Source of the DNA: Salipiger profundus
GTDB taxonomy: Bacteria > Pseudomonadota > Alphaproteobacteria > Rhodobacterales > Rhodobacteraceae
Direction of reading: 5' to 3'
Length of the DNA: 64,000 bases
NCBI RefSeq assembly: GCF_001969385.1
Contig: NZ_CP014796.1
Span: forward strand, 3,179,501 to 3,243,500
Of this stretch, positions 53,301-60,605 are shown one piece after another. The number at the start of each line of letters is the position of its first letter. The stretch's first letter is position 1. The notes beneath the pieces are model-generated. The model did not search any database. It saw nothing but the letters and a program-made list of their open reading frames with translations, and was not told the origin of the DNA. The translations under genes and the position numbers were made by a program.

Positions 53301-53749
53301 CCGGCGGAGCCGTCTGCGCCGGTGCCCGACAGGATCACGCAGGCGGCGAAGCGGCCCTGGTCGACGGCGAGGCTTTCGAAGAAGTCGTCGATCGGCCGGC
53401 GCAGCCCGCGGGGCTGGGCGAATTCCGTCAGCTCGAGCTTGCTCTCGCGGACCGACAGCCCGTGGCCCGGCGGGATGATGTAGACGTTGCCGGCCTCGAT
53501 GCTCTCGCCGCCCGAGACCTGCATGACGTTCAGCTCGGTGTAGCGCGAGAGCAGCTCGGCGAGCAGGCTTTCATGGTTGGGATCGAGGTGCTGGACCACG
53601 ACGTAGGCAAGGTTGTTGTCGGCGCGCGTCGAGCCGAGCATTTCGCGGATCGCCTCGAGCCCCCCGGCGGAGGCGCCGATGCCCACGATGCAGAGGCGCT
53701 CGGCTTCCTCTTCGGTCTGTGTGTCCGCGGTCTGGTCGTCGTCTTTCAT
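50297..53749 (-). CDS. CheB-CheR-PAS-HWE histidine kinase fusion
   Basis: The 1150-residue protein joins several modules. CheB methylesterase, residues about 20-200, has S27 (GIGASAGGLE), H54 (VVQHLDPNH) and D147 (GTGADGSAG). CheR methyltransferase spans about 210-480 (HDFAGYKQSTLVRRVQRRI; VWVPGCSSGEEAYSIAMLF; FSNIDLLSCRNLLIYF). A long coiled coil rich in EELKSSNEEMMSMNEELQST lies near 670-720, followed by two PAS regions and a C-terminal HWE kinase from about 961 (LREMNHRVKNMFSII; HEWATNAAKYG). No receiver precedes CheB. It follows the LOV gene by 18 bases and precedes the receiver gene. The LOV-kinase-receiver set probably signals light or stress. Confidence 0.9.
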   Translation of the reverse strand: MKDDDQTADTQTEEEAERLCIVGIGASAGGLEAIREMLGSTRADNNLAYVVVQHLDPNHESLLAELLSRYTELNVMQVSGGESIEAGNVYIIPPGHGLSVRESKLELTEFAQPRGLRRPIDDFFESLAVDQGRFAACVILSGTGADGSAGLRAIKEHGGLCIVQDPRTAKYDGMPTSAQNTGLVDFVRPPGEIVEAIRQFYAHASVGTVDKQLANTVERHLSDICTVVRNFVGHDFAGYKQSTLVRRVQRRIQVLDLSDAGQYLAHIRSDPHECELLFRDLLINVTRFFRDSEHFEALRELSVKPLVQNAGNGDEIRVWVPGCSSGEEAYSIAMLFAEECRLQKRSVNIQIFATDIDEQMLRLAREASYPQAALGDIPEGMRDLYTIARDGQFRMSARIRDMIRFSVHSIVRDPPFSNIDLLSCRNLLIYFGDGLQKTALPIFHYAIKPGGTLFLGPSETVGRYDHAFQPLDQTARVFQRNNGRPEYPLHLRGRETEREPSRRRPAQEDQPSTRLEWGDGGASERLLAQYAPPSLRVSPAGEILKSTGRLGKYLDFSQEDEGARFAPSVARPGVREPVSAIIRQVTQNKSRAISRGLEAQSEFGKQSFDLIAEPLSDGTILLIFRDRDRFEPLDEDEFEELEPMDSHVQSLEDELRATRVRLHTTVEELETANEELKSSNEEMMSMNEELQSTNEELSTVNDELKGKVDELSVANADLSNFFASTALPLVVVDRDMAIRNFTDAIQSIYPFRNTDRGRPLVEVTSTLRQNDEVLGLIRDVMDDGEIRHLSVTDRAEDRTWSLVVTPYRARDGALDGATLVFTEVTNALRLEEALNREGERLRLALDVSSLGVWEADPAREVLKIDGTGANILSVDEGELPLHRFLALITHEDRERVSAALAAVENDGDGIDVTFRLAGTGPRFTSVQLVGKRVQSSRTTRVLGVLFDVTSEQEARSIRDMMLREMNHRVKNMFSIISGMVRIAGRSSETVEDLVESIQSRVNALARSHDMTQPAMDGRNLMLEDAVRATLEPYEGQGEWTVGGPPLPVARHDLTALSLLLHEWATNAAKYGVLGPAPGRLEVTWSRGDDGEITLTWNEIHDREVVPGGEGSGFGSTLIQLSAAQLNGKIAVDYENNARRMTLSYAPEAGL

Positions 53750-53767
53750 TCGTCCCGTCTGCTTGTC

Positions 53768-54313
53768 CTATCGCGTGTCACGCAGTGACAGCCGCGCCAT
53801 CATGGCTACCGAGTCCGCGAGCTGCTGGGCAGAGCTCATCATCGCGAGACCGTATTCCCGGCCCATCTGCTCCACGTCGCTGAGCACCGTGCGCAGGGTT
53901 TCGTCGTTCTGCCTGATCTTTGATCGCTGCATCGCGTTCGTCATGTCGAACTGAGACGCAATGATGTAGCGGACCGCGTCGGAGCTGTCACGAATCCGGC
54001 TCATGAAGACGTAGTTGAGGAACTCGCTGCCGTCCTTGCGATAGTTCAGGATCGGAAATCGCCCGCTGTCCTCGCCCAGACCATGCACGAAATCATGAAG
54101 CGGCTGTCGTTGTTCCTCGGACGTGCCCTCGCCCTGCAGGAAACGGCAGTTGCGCCCCTTCACTTCGTCTTCGGTGTAGCCGGTGAGCTTGGTGAAGGCA
54201 TCGTTCACGAACATCAGCGGTGCGTCGCCCTCGCACACCGATACCGCGAGCGCGACGCCGGAGCGTTGAAGGTAGGCGGCCAGGCGGTCGGGAAGTTCGA
54301 GGGAAGCGGTCAT
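53768..54313 (-). CDS. Short LOV-domain photoreceptor
   Basis: The 181-residue protein has one LOV domain (residues about 18-125): GDAPLMFVNDAFTKLTGY, then the flavin-binding GRNCRFLQG with the adduct-forming C56, and NYRKDGSEFLNYVFMSRIRD. Helices follow to the end with no output domain, as in short LOV proteins. C56 and the neighbouring Asn/Gln-type residues predict a blue-light photocycle with FMN. The start at MTASLELP is preferred by domain length although no good ribosome site is visible; an in-frame ATG 72 bases upstream is possible. It is co-oriented with the CheB-CheR-HWE kinase and may be its light input. Confidence 0.87.
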   Translation of the reverse strand: MTASLELPDRLAAYLQRSGVALAVSVCEGDAPLMFVNDAFTKLTGYTEDEVKGRNCRFLQGEGTSEEQRQPLHDFVHGLGEDSGRFPILNYRKDGSEFLNYVFMSRIRDSSDAVRYIIASQFDMTNAMQRSKIRQNDETLRTVLSDVEQMGREYGLAMMSSAQQLADSVAMMARLSLRDTR

Positions 54314-54578
54314 ATACGGAGTCGAGATCGTCGCGTTGCGGTAAGCTTGAGATAATCGGAGGATGACCTGCGCAAGGCAAGCCACTTTGCCAGATCAGCT
54401 AGGGCGGCGCTCGCGCCGGTCCAGCCTGCCGTTACGGAAGTCGCGGGATCTTCGGGCCGGACGTGTCTATAACGCCCCTAAAGCCGCTGCAAACCGGGGT
54501 TGCCGGGGGGAGAGCATTGACTCTTTTCGCGCCGCTTGGCTTACCATTTTCCGAAACGACAACATTACGGTGCCTGCA
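54314..54578. promoter_or_regulatory. Divergent promoter region between LOV and stressosome operons
   Basis: The 265-base gap separates the two head-to-head signalling operons. TTGACT at 54517-54522, 17 bases from CTTACC, could be a weak promoter for rsbR. I looked for the GGAAC-type -35 element of the general stress sigma factor EcfG and did not find one on either strand. Confidence 0.3.
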
Positions 54579-55454
54579 ATGCCGCGATCCGCCACAGCCA
54601 ACATCCTGACCATCCTCGAGACCAGCTTTGACGGCGTGGTGGAGGAATGGCTCGGCACTCAGGTCCAGGAGGGCGTAAAACGCTCGGACCTGTTCTCGGA
54701 CGCCGAGAGCCGCACGCAGAACGCGGACCTGCTCAAGGCCTTCTCGAAGGGTGTGCGCGCCGGCGTGGTCGACGAGGAATTCAGCCTCGAGGACGAGGCC
54801 TGGGAAGATCTCCGGGTCGTTCTGGCCGACGTGAGCAAGGAACGCGTGAGCCGGGGCGTGACGCCGACCGAGATGGCGACCTTCGTGCTGGCGCTCAAGG
54901 CGCCGCTGTTCAAGCGCCTCGAAGAGCACCTGAACGATGACCAGGGCGTGCTGATCCGCGACGTGCTTCTGGTCACGCGGCTGGTCGATGCCTTTGCCGT
55001 CTACACCAACGAGATCTTCATCGCCGAGCGGGACCAGATCATCGACCGCCAGCGGCAGGAGATGCTCGAGCTTTCGACCCCGGTGGTCGAGCTCTGGGAC
55101 CGGGTGCTGACGCTGCCGCTGATCGGCACGCTCGACTCCGCCCGCGCGCAGGAGGTGATGGAGAACCTTCTCGAAACCATCCTCGAGCGGCAGGCCGAGG
55201 TGGTCATCATGGACATCACCGGTGTCGGCACGGTCGACACGCAGGTCGCGCAGCACCTGCTGCGCGCCGCCGCCGCCGTGCGCCTGATGGGCGCCGAATG
55301 CATCATCAGCGGCATCAGCCCGATGATCGCGCAGACCATGGTGCAGCTCGGCATCGACGTGGGCACCGTCTCGACCCGGTCGAGCATCCGCACCGCGCTT
55401 GCAGATGCGCTGCAGAAGGTCGGCTACGTCATCAAGACCACCGAGGGGGCCTGA
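54579..55454 (+). CDS. rsbR: Stressosome sensor protein RsbR
   Basis: The 291-residue protein has an N-terminal globin-like helical sensor domain (residues about 10-155) and a C-terminal STAS domain (about 165-285). The STAS core reads MDITGVGTVDTQVAQHLLRA and ISGISPMIAQTMVQLGID, as in Bacillus RsbRA. The phosphorylation site equal to T205 is T221. The site equal to T171 is a Ser (S187, TLDSARA). No heme or flavin-binding His is obvious in the sensor. An in-frame GTG nine bases upstream is an alternative start. It heads an operon with rsbS, rsbT and two larger genes. Confidence 0.88.
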   Translation: MPRSATANILTILETSFDGVVEEWLGTQVQEGVKRSDLFSDAESRTQNADLLKAFSKGVRAGVVDEEFSLEDEAWEDLRVVLADVSKERVSRGVTPTEMATFVLALKAPLFKRLEEHLNDDQGVLIRDVLLVTRLVDAFAVYTNEIFIAERDQIIDRQRQEMLELSTPVVELWDRVLTLPLIGTLDSARAQEVMENLLETILERQAEVVIMDITGVGTVDTQVAQHLLRAAAAVRLMGAECIISGISPMIAQTMVQLGIDVGTVSTRSSIRTALADALQKVGYVIKTTEGA

Positions 55455-55457
55455 TCC

Positions 55458-55811
55458 GTGTCGGGGGTTACGTCGATCAATCTCGTCGAGAACGCGCTGC
55501 TTGTCTCGATCCAGGACGACGTCACCGATACCGAGATCGTCGAACTGCAGGACACGCTCTCGCACCGCATCGCCAAGAACAACGTGCGCGGCGTGGTGCT
55601 CGACATCTCGTCGCTCGAGATCGTCGACACCTTCGTGGGCCGGGTGATCGCGCAGCTCGCCGGGATCTCGCGGCTCCTCGCCGCCGAGACCTACGTGGTG
55701 GGCATGCGTCCGGCGGTTGCGGTGACGCTGGTCGAGCTTGGCATGTACCTGCCCGAGACGCGCACCGCTCTCAGCCTCACGCACGCGCTGTCGCAGTTGC
55801 GGCGTGGTTGA
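55458..55811 (+). CDS. rsbS: Stressosome scaffold protein RsbS
   Basis: The 117-residue STAS protein matches RsbS across its length. The phosphorylation Ser is S51 in VLDISSLEIVDTFVGR, equal to S59 of the Bacillus protein, and GMRPAVAVTLVELGM is the following conserved block. RsbS and RsbR build the stressosome core that holds RsbT until stress causes phosphorylation. It starts three bases after the rsbR stop. Confidence 0.9.
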   Translation: MSGVTSINLVENALLVSIQDDVTDTEIVELQDTLSHRIAKNNVRGVVLDISSLEIVDTFVGRVIAQLAGISRLLAAETYVVGMRPAVAVTLVELGMYLPETRTALSLTHALSQLRRG

Positions 55812-55839
55812 CAGGACCGCTGCCCCGACCGGAACGCGC

Positions 55840-56223
55840 ATGGCGAAGATCGGGCTTTCGGCCGGTCGTGACGTCGTCGCCGCCCGACAGGCGGTTGCCC
55901 GCATCATGAAGGAGCGCGGCGCGTCGGCGATCCGGGTGACGCGCTTCGCGACGGCGGTCAGCGAGATCGCCCGTAACGCGATCGTGCACGGCGGCGGGGG
56001 CGAGATTTCCGTTTATCTCGACGCCCGTAACGATTATCTGCGCGTCGAGTGCCGGGATGCGGGGCCCGGGATCGAGGATGTGCCGCTTGCAATGACCGAG
56101 GGTTACACCACCGCCGGCGGCCTCGGACGGGGTCTCAGCGGGGCCAAGCGGCTGTCGCACGATTTCGAGATCCGCTCCGCCCCCGGCGAGGGGACCTTTG
56201 TCGTGATGAGCGTGAAGTTATGA
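55840..56223 (+). CDS. rsbT: Stressosome switch kinase RsbT
   Basis: The 127-residue protein is a GHKL-type serine kinase: DVVAARQAVARIMKERG, N box EIARNAIVHGGG, G1 box RDAGPGIEDV and G2 box GGLGRGLSGAKRLSHDF. This is the RsbT pattern. On stress RsbT phosphorylates RsbR and RsbS and is released to activate a partner. A GTG at 55804 that overlaps rsbS is a possible earlier start. Its stop overlaps the next start (ATGA). Confidence 0.88.
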   Translation: MAKIGLSAGRDVVAARQAVARIMKERGASAIRVTRFATAVSEIARNAIVHGGGGEISVYLDARNDYLRVECRDAGPGIEDVPLAMTEGYTTAGGLGRGLSGAKRLSHDFEIRSAPGEGTFVVMSVKL

Positions 56224-57221
56224 ACCAGTGGGTCGAGATTGACGATCGCAGCGCCGTGGCCGTGGTGCGCCGGCTGGCGCGGCGTTACGGGGCCGAGATC
56301 GGGCTGTCCGAGCGGCGGCTCGAGGAATTGGCCATCGTCGTGACCGAGGCCAGCACCAACATCCTGCGCTATGCCGAGCGGGGCAGGGCGCTTGCGAGCA
56401 TGACCCGTGCGCCGGGCGTGGCGCAGCTGGTGCTGATCTTCACCGACCGGGGGCCGGGCATCTCCGACGTGGACCGGATGTTCCAGGACGGCGAAAGCTC
56501 GACCGACTCCGCCGGGCTCGGGCTCGGGGCGATCCGGCGGCTCTCGGACAGCTTCGACATTCTCAGCTCGAGCGAGGACGGCACAACCATCGTCTGCACC
56601 TTCGACGCAAGGAACGTGCCGCTCAGCCCCGAGATCGAGGCGGTGGGGCTGCGGGTCTGCCATCCCAAGGAGCGCGAGTGCGGCGACGACTTCGTGCTGC
56701 GCCAGACACGTGGCGCGACCGACGTGCTGCTCTGCGACGGGCTGGGTCACGGGCCGCTCGCCGCCGAGGCCTCGGCCGAGGTCATCGAAGCGGCCAACGG
56801 CCTCGATGCCGAGCCGGGTCGGAGCATGCGGCGGATCACCGAGCGCCTCGTCGGCCATCGTGGCGCGGTGGCGAGCATCGTGCATATCGACTGGCCCGAG
56901 ATGACAATGCGCTACGCCGGCCTTGGCAATATCGCGACGATCTGGATCGGCGCGCAGGGCGTGAAGCGGATGGCGGTGCGCGACGGCCGCATCGGTGCGG
57001 TGCCGACCGGGGGATACGAAGAGACCGTGCAGCTTGCGGTGGGGGACATGGTGATCCTGCACAGCGACGGGCTCAAGACCCTGCGCGAGGCGCATTTCCG
57101 GCCCGGGCTGCTGCACAAGAGCCCGCTTCTGATCGCGGGCTTCCTGCTTGATCGGGCATTTCGCGGGCGCGACGATGCGAGCATCGTGGTGATCCGGCTG
57201 ACAGGGGAGCGCGAGGGATGA
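56220..57221 (+). CDS. RsbT-like ATPase fused to RsbX/SpoIIE-type phosphatase
   Basis: The 333-residue protein has an N-terminal GHKL ATPase domain (residues about 1-130: EASTNILRYAERG, DRGPGI, GLGLGAIRRLSD) and a C-terminal PP2C-like SpoIIE/RsbX phosphatase domain (about 140-330) with metal ligands in CGDDFVL (D157-D158), LCDGLGHGPLAAEAS (D173) and the final GRDDASIVVI. RsbX removes phosphate from RsbR and RsbS to reset the stressosome. Having an ATPase domain in front is not found in Bacillus RsbX. It overlaps both neighbours by four bases. Confidence 0.87.
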   Translation: MNQWVEIDDRSAVAVVRRLARRYGAEIGLSERRLEELAIVVTEASTNILRYAERGRALASMTRAPGVAQLVLIFTDRGPGISDVDRMFQDGESSTDSAGLGLGAIRRLSDSFDILSSSEDGTTIVCTFDARNVPLSPEIEAVGLRVCHPKERECGDDFVLRQTRGATDVLLCDGLGHGPLAAEASAEVIEAANGLDAEPGRSMRRITERLVGHRGAVASIVHIDWPEMTMRYAGLGNIATIWIGAQGVKRMAVRDGRIGAVPTGGYEETVQLAVGDMVILHSDGLKTLREAHFRPGLLHKSPLLIAGFLLDRAFRGRDDASIVVIRLTGEREG

Positions 57222-58357
57222 AGTCGGCAAAACTGACGACGCTGACGCTCGAGGACGGCTCGGACGTCGCCCGCCTGCGCGAGATTGCCATGGCGCTGAC
57301 CAAGGTGCTGTCCTTCGGGGCGTTCGAGCGCACCCGTGCCGTCACCGCGGTGGTCGAGCTTGGGCGCAACGCCGTCGAGCATGGCCAGAAAGGTCGCGCG
57401 ACCTTTACCCTGACCGACCTGAAGGGAAAACCGGCGCTGGGGCTCACGGTCATAGACCAGGGTGAGGGCATCCCCAGCGAGAAGCTCGATCCAGACCGGA
57501 AGATCGACTCGTCCTCGGGGCTGGGGCTCGGCCTGCGCGGGGTGCAGCGCATTGCCGCGCGTTTCGATGTCGAAACCGGCGCCGAGGGCACCCGCATTGA
57601 TGCCACCTTCCTGCCCTCGTCCAAGATCAGCTCCGCCCGCGACAGCCTCATCGCCCGCGCCCACGAGGCGCTCGAGGACCTGAAGGCCAACGATCCGACG
57701 GCGGTGCTGGCCGAGAAGAACCGCGAATTGCAGGCCGGCATCGCCGACCGCGACCTGCTGATGCAGGAACTGCACCACCGCACCGGCAACAATCTCGCGC
57801 TGATCGTGGCGCTGATCCGCATGAGCCGCTCGCAGGCCGTGCAGGACGAGACGCAGCAGGCGCTCAGCGAACTCGAGGTGCGCGTCGGCTCGCTGTCGAA
57901 GGCGCATGAACTCATGCAGCGCACCGCCAACTCCGGCGACATCGATCTCTGCGAGATGCTCGACGAGGTCGCCCGGAACGCGGAACAGGCGTTCAGCGGC
58001 GAGGGCTTCCGGGTGCGCATTTCGGTCACCTGTCCCGCCATGAACCTCGACGGCAAGCTGGCGATCGACATCGGCCTGATCGTCGGCGAGCTGATCACCA
58101 ACGCCTACAAGTACGCCTTTGACGGACGCAGCGAAGGGATGATCGCCGTCGACGCCTCGGGCGACGCGGGGCAGGGGCTGGTGCTCACGGTGTCCGACGA
58201 CGGCGTTGGCCTCGGCGATGGCAACAAGCGGCCCGAGCGCTCGAACTCGCTGGGCTGGCGGATGATCCGCACGCTGACGTTCCAGCACAACGCGACCCTG
58301 TCGGTGGATGGCAGCGACGGGCTGTGCGTGCAGGTGCGCTTTCCCGGCATCGACTGA
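57218..58357 (+). CDS. Histidine kinase with N-terminal RsbT-like ATPase domain
   Basis: The 379-residue protein has two ATPase domains. Residues about 1-133 form an RsbT-like GHKL domain (VELGRNAVEHGQKG, DQGEGIPS, GLGLGLRGVQRIAARFD). After a short coil, residues about 180-379 form a HisKA_2-type histidine kinase: phospho-acceptor H187 in QELHHRTGNNLALI, and the kinase ATPase with GELITNAYKYAFDG and SDDGVGLG. No membrane segment is present. It overlaps the phosphatase gene by four bases and ends the rsbRST operon. It probably takes the stressosome signal and passes phosphate to a response regulator; no such regulator lies in this operon. Confidence 0.87.
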   Translation: MKSAKLTTLTLEDGSDVARLREIAMALTKVLSFGAFERTRAVTAVVELGRNAVEHGQKGRATFTLTDLKGKPALGLTVIDQGEGIPSEKLDPDRKIDSSSGLGLGLRGVQRIAARFDVETGAEGTRIDATFLPSSKISSARDSLIARAHEALEDLKANDPTAVLAEKNRELQAGIADRDLLMQELHHRTGNNLALIVALIRMSRSQAVQDETQQALSELEVRVGSLSKAHELMQRTANSGDIDLCEMLDEVARNAEQAFSGEGFRVRISVTCPAMNLDGKLAIDIGLIVGELITNAYKYAFDGRSEGMIAVDASGDAGQGLVLTVSDDGVGLGDGNKRPERSNSLGWRMIRTLTFQHNATLSVDGSDGLCVQVRFPGID

Positions 58358-58360
58358 GGG

Positions 58361-60397
58361 TCACAGCCCCCGCAGCAGGCGCAGTGCGTCGTAGATCGCC
58401 GCGTGGGTGTTGCGCGCCGCGACCGCGTCGCCGATGCGGAACACCCTGAACGCGCCCTCGGGGTTGGTGTCGATGGTCTGCACCCCGCCGGTCGCGAGCG
58501 CCTCGTAGTCGACCTCGCCCAGGTTGCGGGACAGCGGCTTCAGCGCAAAGTAGAGCTCGTCGAGTGGCCGGGTGCCGTGGTTTACCACCACCTGGTCGAC
58601 AACCCGTTCGCGGATGGCAGGGCCGTAGTCGGACCCCAGCACCGCCCGCAGCCGGTTGCCCTCGCGCGCCACCGACCGCAGCCGCCACGTGGTGGTGAAG
58701 GTCACGTCGCGCTGCTGCATGTTGCGCATGTAGGGCACGAGGCTCATCGCCATGACCTCGGGCGCGAAGGCGCGGTCGGGGGTGACGAGCTCGACGCTTG
58801 CACCGGTTTCCGAGATCACGTCGACCGCCTGCAGCGCCGCGTGGTCGCCTGCGTCGTCGAAGACCAGAACCTGCTGGCCCGGCTTGGCGTCCCCCGAAAG
58901 GATGTCCCACGCCGAGACGACAAGATCGTTGCCCGTCTCCAGCACCTCGGTATGGGGCAGACCGCCGGTGGCGACGATGATCTCGTCGGGGTCGGTGGCG
59001 GTCACGTCCTCGGCCTCGGCGAAAGTGTTGAACCGGAAGGCCACGCCCAGCTTCTCGCATTGTTCGAACCGCCACGCGATGATCGCGCCCATCTCGCGCC
59101 GTCGCTCCTGCAACGCGCTAAGCCGGATCTGTCCGCCGGGCCGGTCGGCGGCCTCGAACACGGTGACCGCGTGGCCGCGTTCGGCCGCGACGCGGGCGGC
59201 CTCCATGCCCGCGGGGCCTGCGCCGACGACGGTGACGCGCTTCGGCGCCTCGGCCCGGGCGATGGCATGGGGCATCTCGAGCTCGCGTCCGGTCGACGGG
59301 TTGTGCAGGCACAGCGCCATGCCGCCCTGGTAGATCCGGTCGAGACAGTAGTTGGCGCCGACGCAGGGGCGGATGTCGTCCTCGCGGCCCTCCATGACCT
59401 TGCGCATGAGATGCGGGTCGGCGATGTGGGCGCGGGTCATGCCCACCATGTCGAGCTTGCCGCTGGCGATGGCATGGCGCGCGGTCGCCACGTCGGCGAT
59501 CTTGGCGGCGTGGAAGGTCGGAAACCCGGTCTCACGCCGGATCTCGCCGGCGAAATCGAGATGCGGCGCGTTGCGCATGCCCTGCACCGGGATCACGTCG
59601 GTCAGGCCGGCATCCGTGTCGATGTGGCCGCGCACCACGTTCAGGAAGTCGACCAGGCCACTGTCCTTGAGCCGCTGCGTGATCGCGCGCCCTTCGCTGG
59701 CATCGAAGCCGCCGGGCGTGTCCTCGTCGCCGCTGTAGCGGACGCCGACGATGAACGCATCGCCGCAGCGGGCCCGGATCGCGCGCAGCACGTCGAAGGC
59801 AAAGCGCATCCGGTTGTCGAGATCGCCGCCGTAGGGCGCCTCGAGATCGTTGGTCAGCGGCGACCAGAACTGGTCCATCAGGTGGCCGTAGGCCTCGAGC
59901 TCGATCCCGTCGAGCCCCGCCGCCTGCATCCGTTCCGCGGCAAGCGCGTAATCCTCGATGATGCGGGCGATGTCCCAGTCCTCGGCCTTTTTCGGAAACG
60001 CCCGGTGCGCCGGCTCGCGCAGATGCCCGGCCGAGACGACGGGCAGCCAGTCGCCGGTGTCCCAGCGGGTGCGGCGGCCAAGGTGGGTGAGCTGGATCAT
60101 CACCGCGCAGCCTTCGTCGTGGCAGTCCTGCGTGAGCTTCGCCATGTGGCCGACGACCTCGTCCTTCCACGCGAGGATGTTGTTGAAGGCCGGCGGGCTG
60201 TCACGGGCGACGCTCGCCGACCCGGCGGTCATGGTCAGCGCGATCCCGGCCTTGGCGCGCTCGACGTGGTAGGCGCGGTAGCGGTCCTTGGGCATGCCGT
60301 CCTCGGGGTAGGCGGGCTCGTGGCTCGAGATCATCACCCGGTTCTTCAGCGTCAGGTGCTTGAGCCGGTAGGGCTGCAGGAGGGGGTCGTTCGTCAT
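58361..60397 (-). CDS. TMADH-like flavin oxidoreductase (OYE-FeS-FAD type)
   Basis: The 678-residue protein has an N-terminal FMN TIM barrel of the old yellow enzyme family (residues about 1-340), a Cys cluster near 345-363, and a C-terminal FAD/NAD-binding part (VTVVGAGPAGMEAARVA near 385). This is the architecture of trimethylamine dehydrogenase and the N-methylproline and dimethylglycine demethylases. The cluster reads C345, A348, C351 and C363, so one of the four usual ligands is Ala. I recall the same change in demethylase relatives, so it may be a subfamily trait. AAGG lies nine bases upstream of the chosen ATG; another ATG six bases earlier is possible. The substrate may be an N-methylated amine. 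Confidence 0.85.
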   Translation of the reverse strand: MTNDPLLQPYRLKHLTLKNRVMISSHEPAYPEDGMPKDRYRAYHVERAKAGIALTMTAGSASVARDSPPAFNNILAWKDEVVGHMAKLTQDCHDEGCAVMIQLTHLGRRTRWDTGDWLPVVSAGHLREPAHRAFPKKAEDWDIARIIEDYALAAERMQAAGLDGIELEAYGHLMDQFWSPLTNDLEAPYGGDLDNRMRFAFDVLRAIRARCGDAFIVGVRYSGDEDTPGGFDASEGRAITQRLKDSGLVDFLNVVRGHIDTDAGLTDVIPVQGMRNAPHLDFAGEIRRETGFPTFHAAKIADVATARHAIASGKLDMVGMTRAHIADPHLMRKVMEGREDDIRPCVGANYCLDRIYQGGMALCLHNPSTGRELEMPHAIARAEAPKRVTVVGAGPAGMEAARVAAERGHAVTVFEAADRPGGQIRLSALQERRREMGAIIAWRFEQCEKLGVAFRFNTFAEAEDVTATDPDEIIVATGGLPHTEVLETGNDLVVSAWDILSGDAKPGQQVLVFDDAGDHAALQAVDVISETGASVELVTPDRAFAPEVMAMSLVPYMRNMQQRDVTFTTTWRLRSVAREGNRLRAVLGSDYGPAIRERVVDQVVVNHGTRPLDELYFALKPLSRNLGEVDYEALATGGVQTIDTNPEGAFRVFRIGDAVAARNTHAAIYDALRLLRGL

Positions 60398-60430
60398 GGC
60401 CATGTGCCTTCTGCGAGGGGGCTTGCTACA

Positions 60431-60579
60431 TGACACAAGGCATCCGTGAAAATGTTCATGTGTGTCAAGAAAAATGATATGAGTGCCGACAGATACGTTA
60501 TTTTTCGCCCTGAAATGGCTAATTTCGTCAACACTGGTATTGAAGCGAGAATGTGATGTATGGTCAGAGGTGAACATTT
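60431..60579. promoter_or_regulatory. Candidate TetR operator region
   Basis: The gap between the flavin oxidoreductase and the divergent TetR gene is AT-rich. It holds TGACACA (60431-60437) with TGTGTCA (60461-60467), and AAATGTTCA (60450-60458) with TGAACATTT (60571-60579), two perfect inverted pairs. Either could be operator DNA for the regulator next door. Confidence 0.35.
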
Positions 60580-60605
60580 CCGCGCGCGGCGCGACGAGAG
60601 GCTGC

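Noticed and set aside
50597-53788. 1063-codon plus-strand open frame
   Set aside because: Antisense to the CheB-CheR-HWE kinase, whose catalytic motifs are all intact on the other strand.
54314-54578. EcfG-type stress promoter in the divergent signalling region
   Set aside because: No GGAAC -35 element with a suitable CGTT -10 element was visible on either strand.
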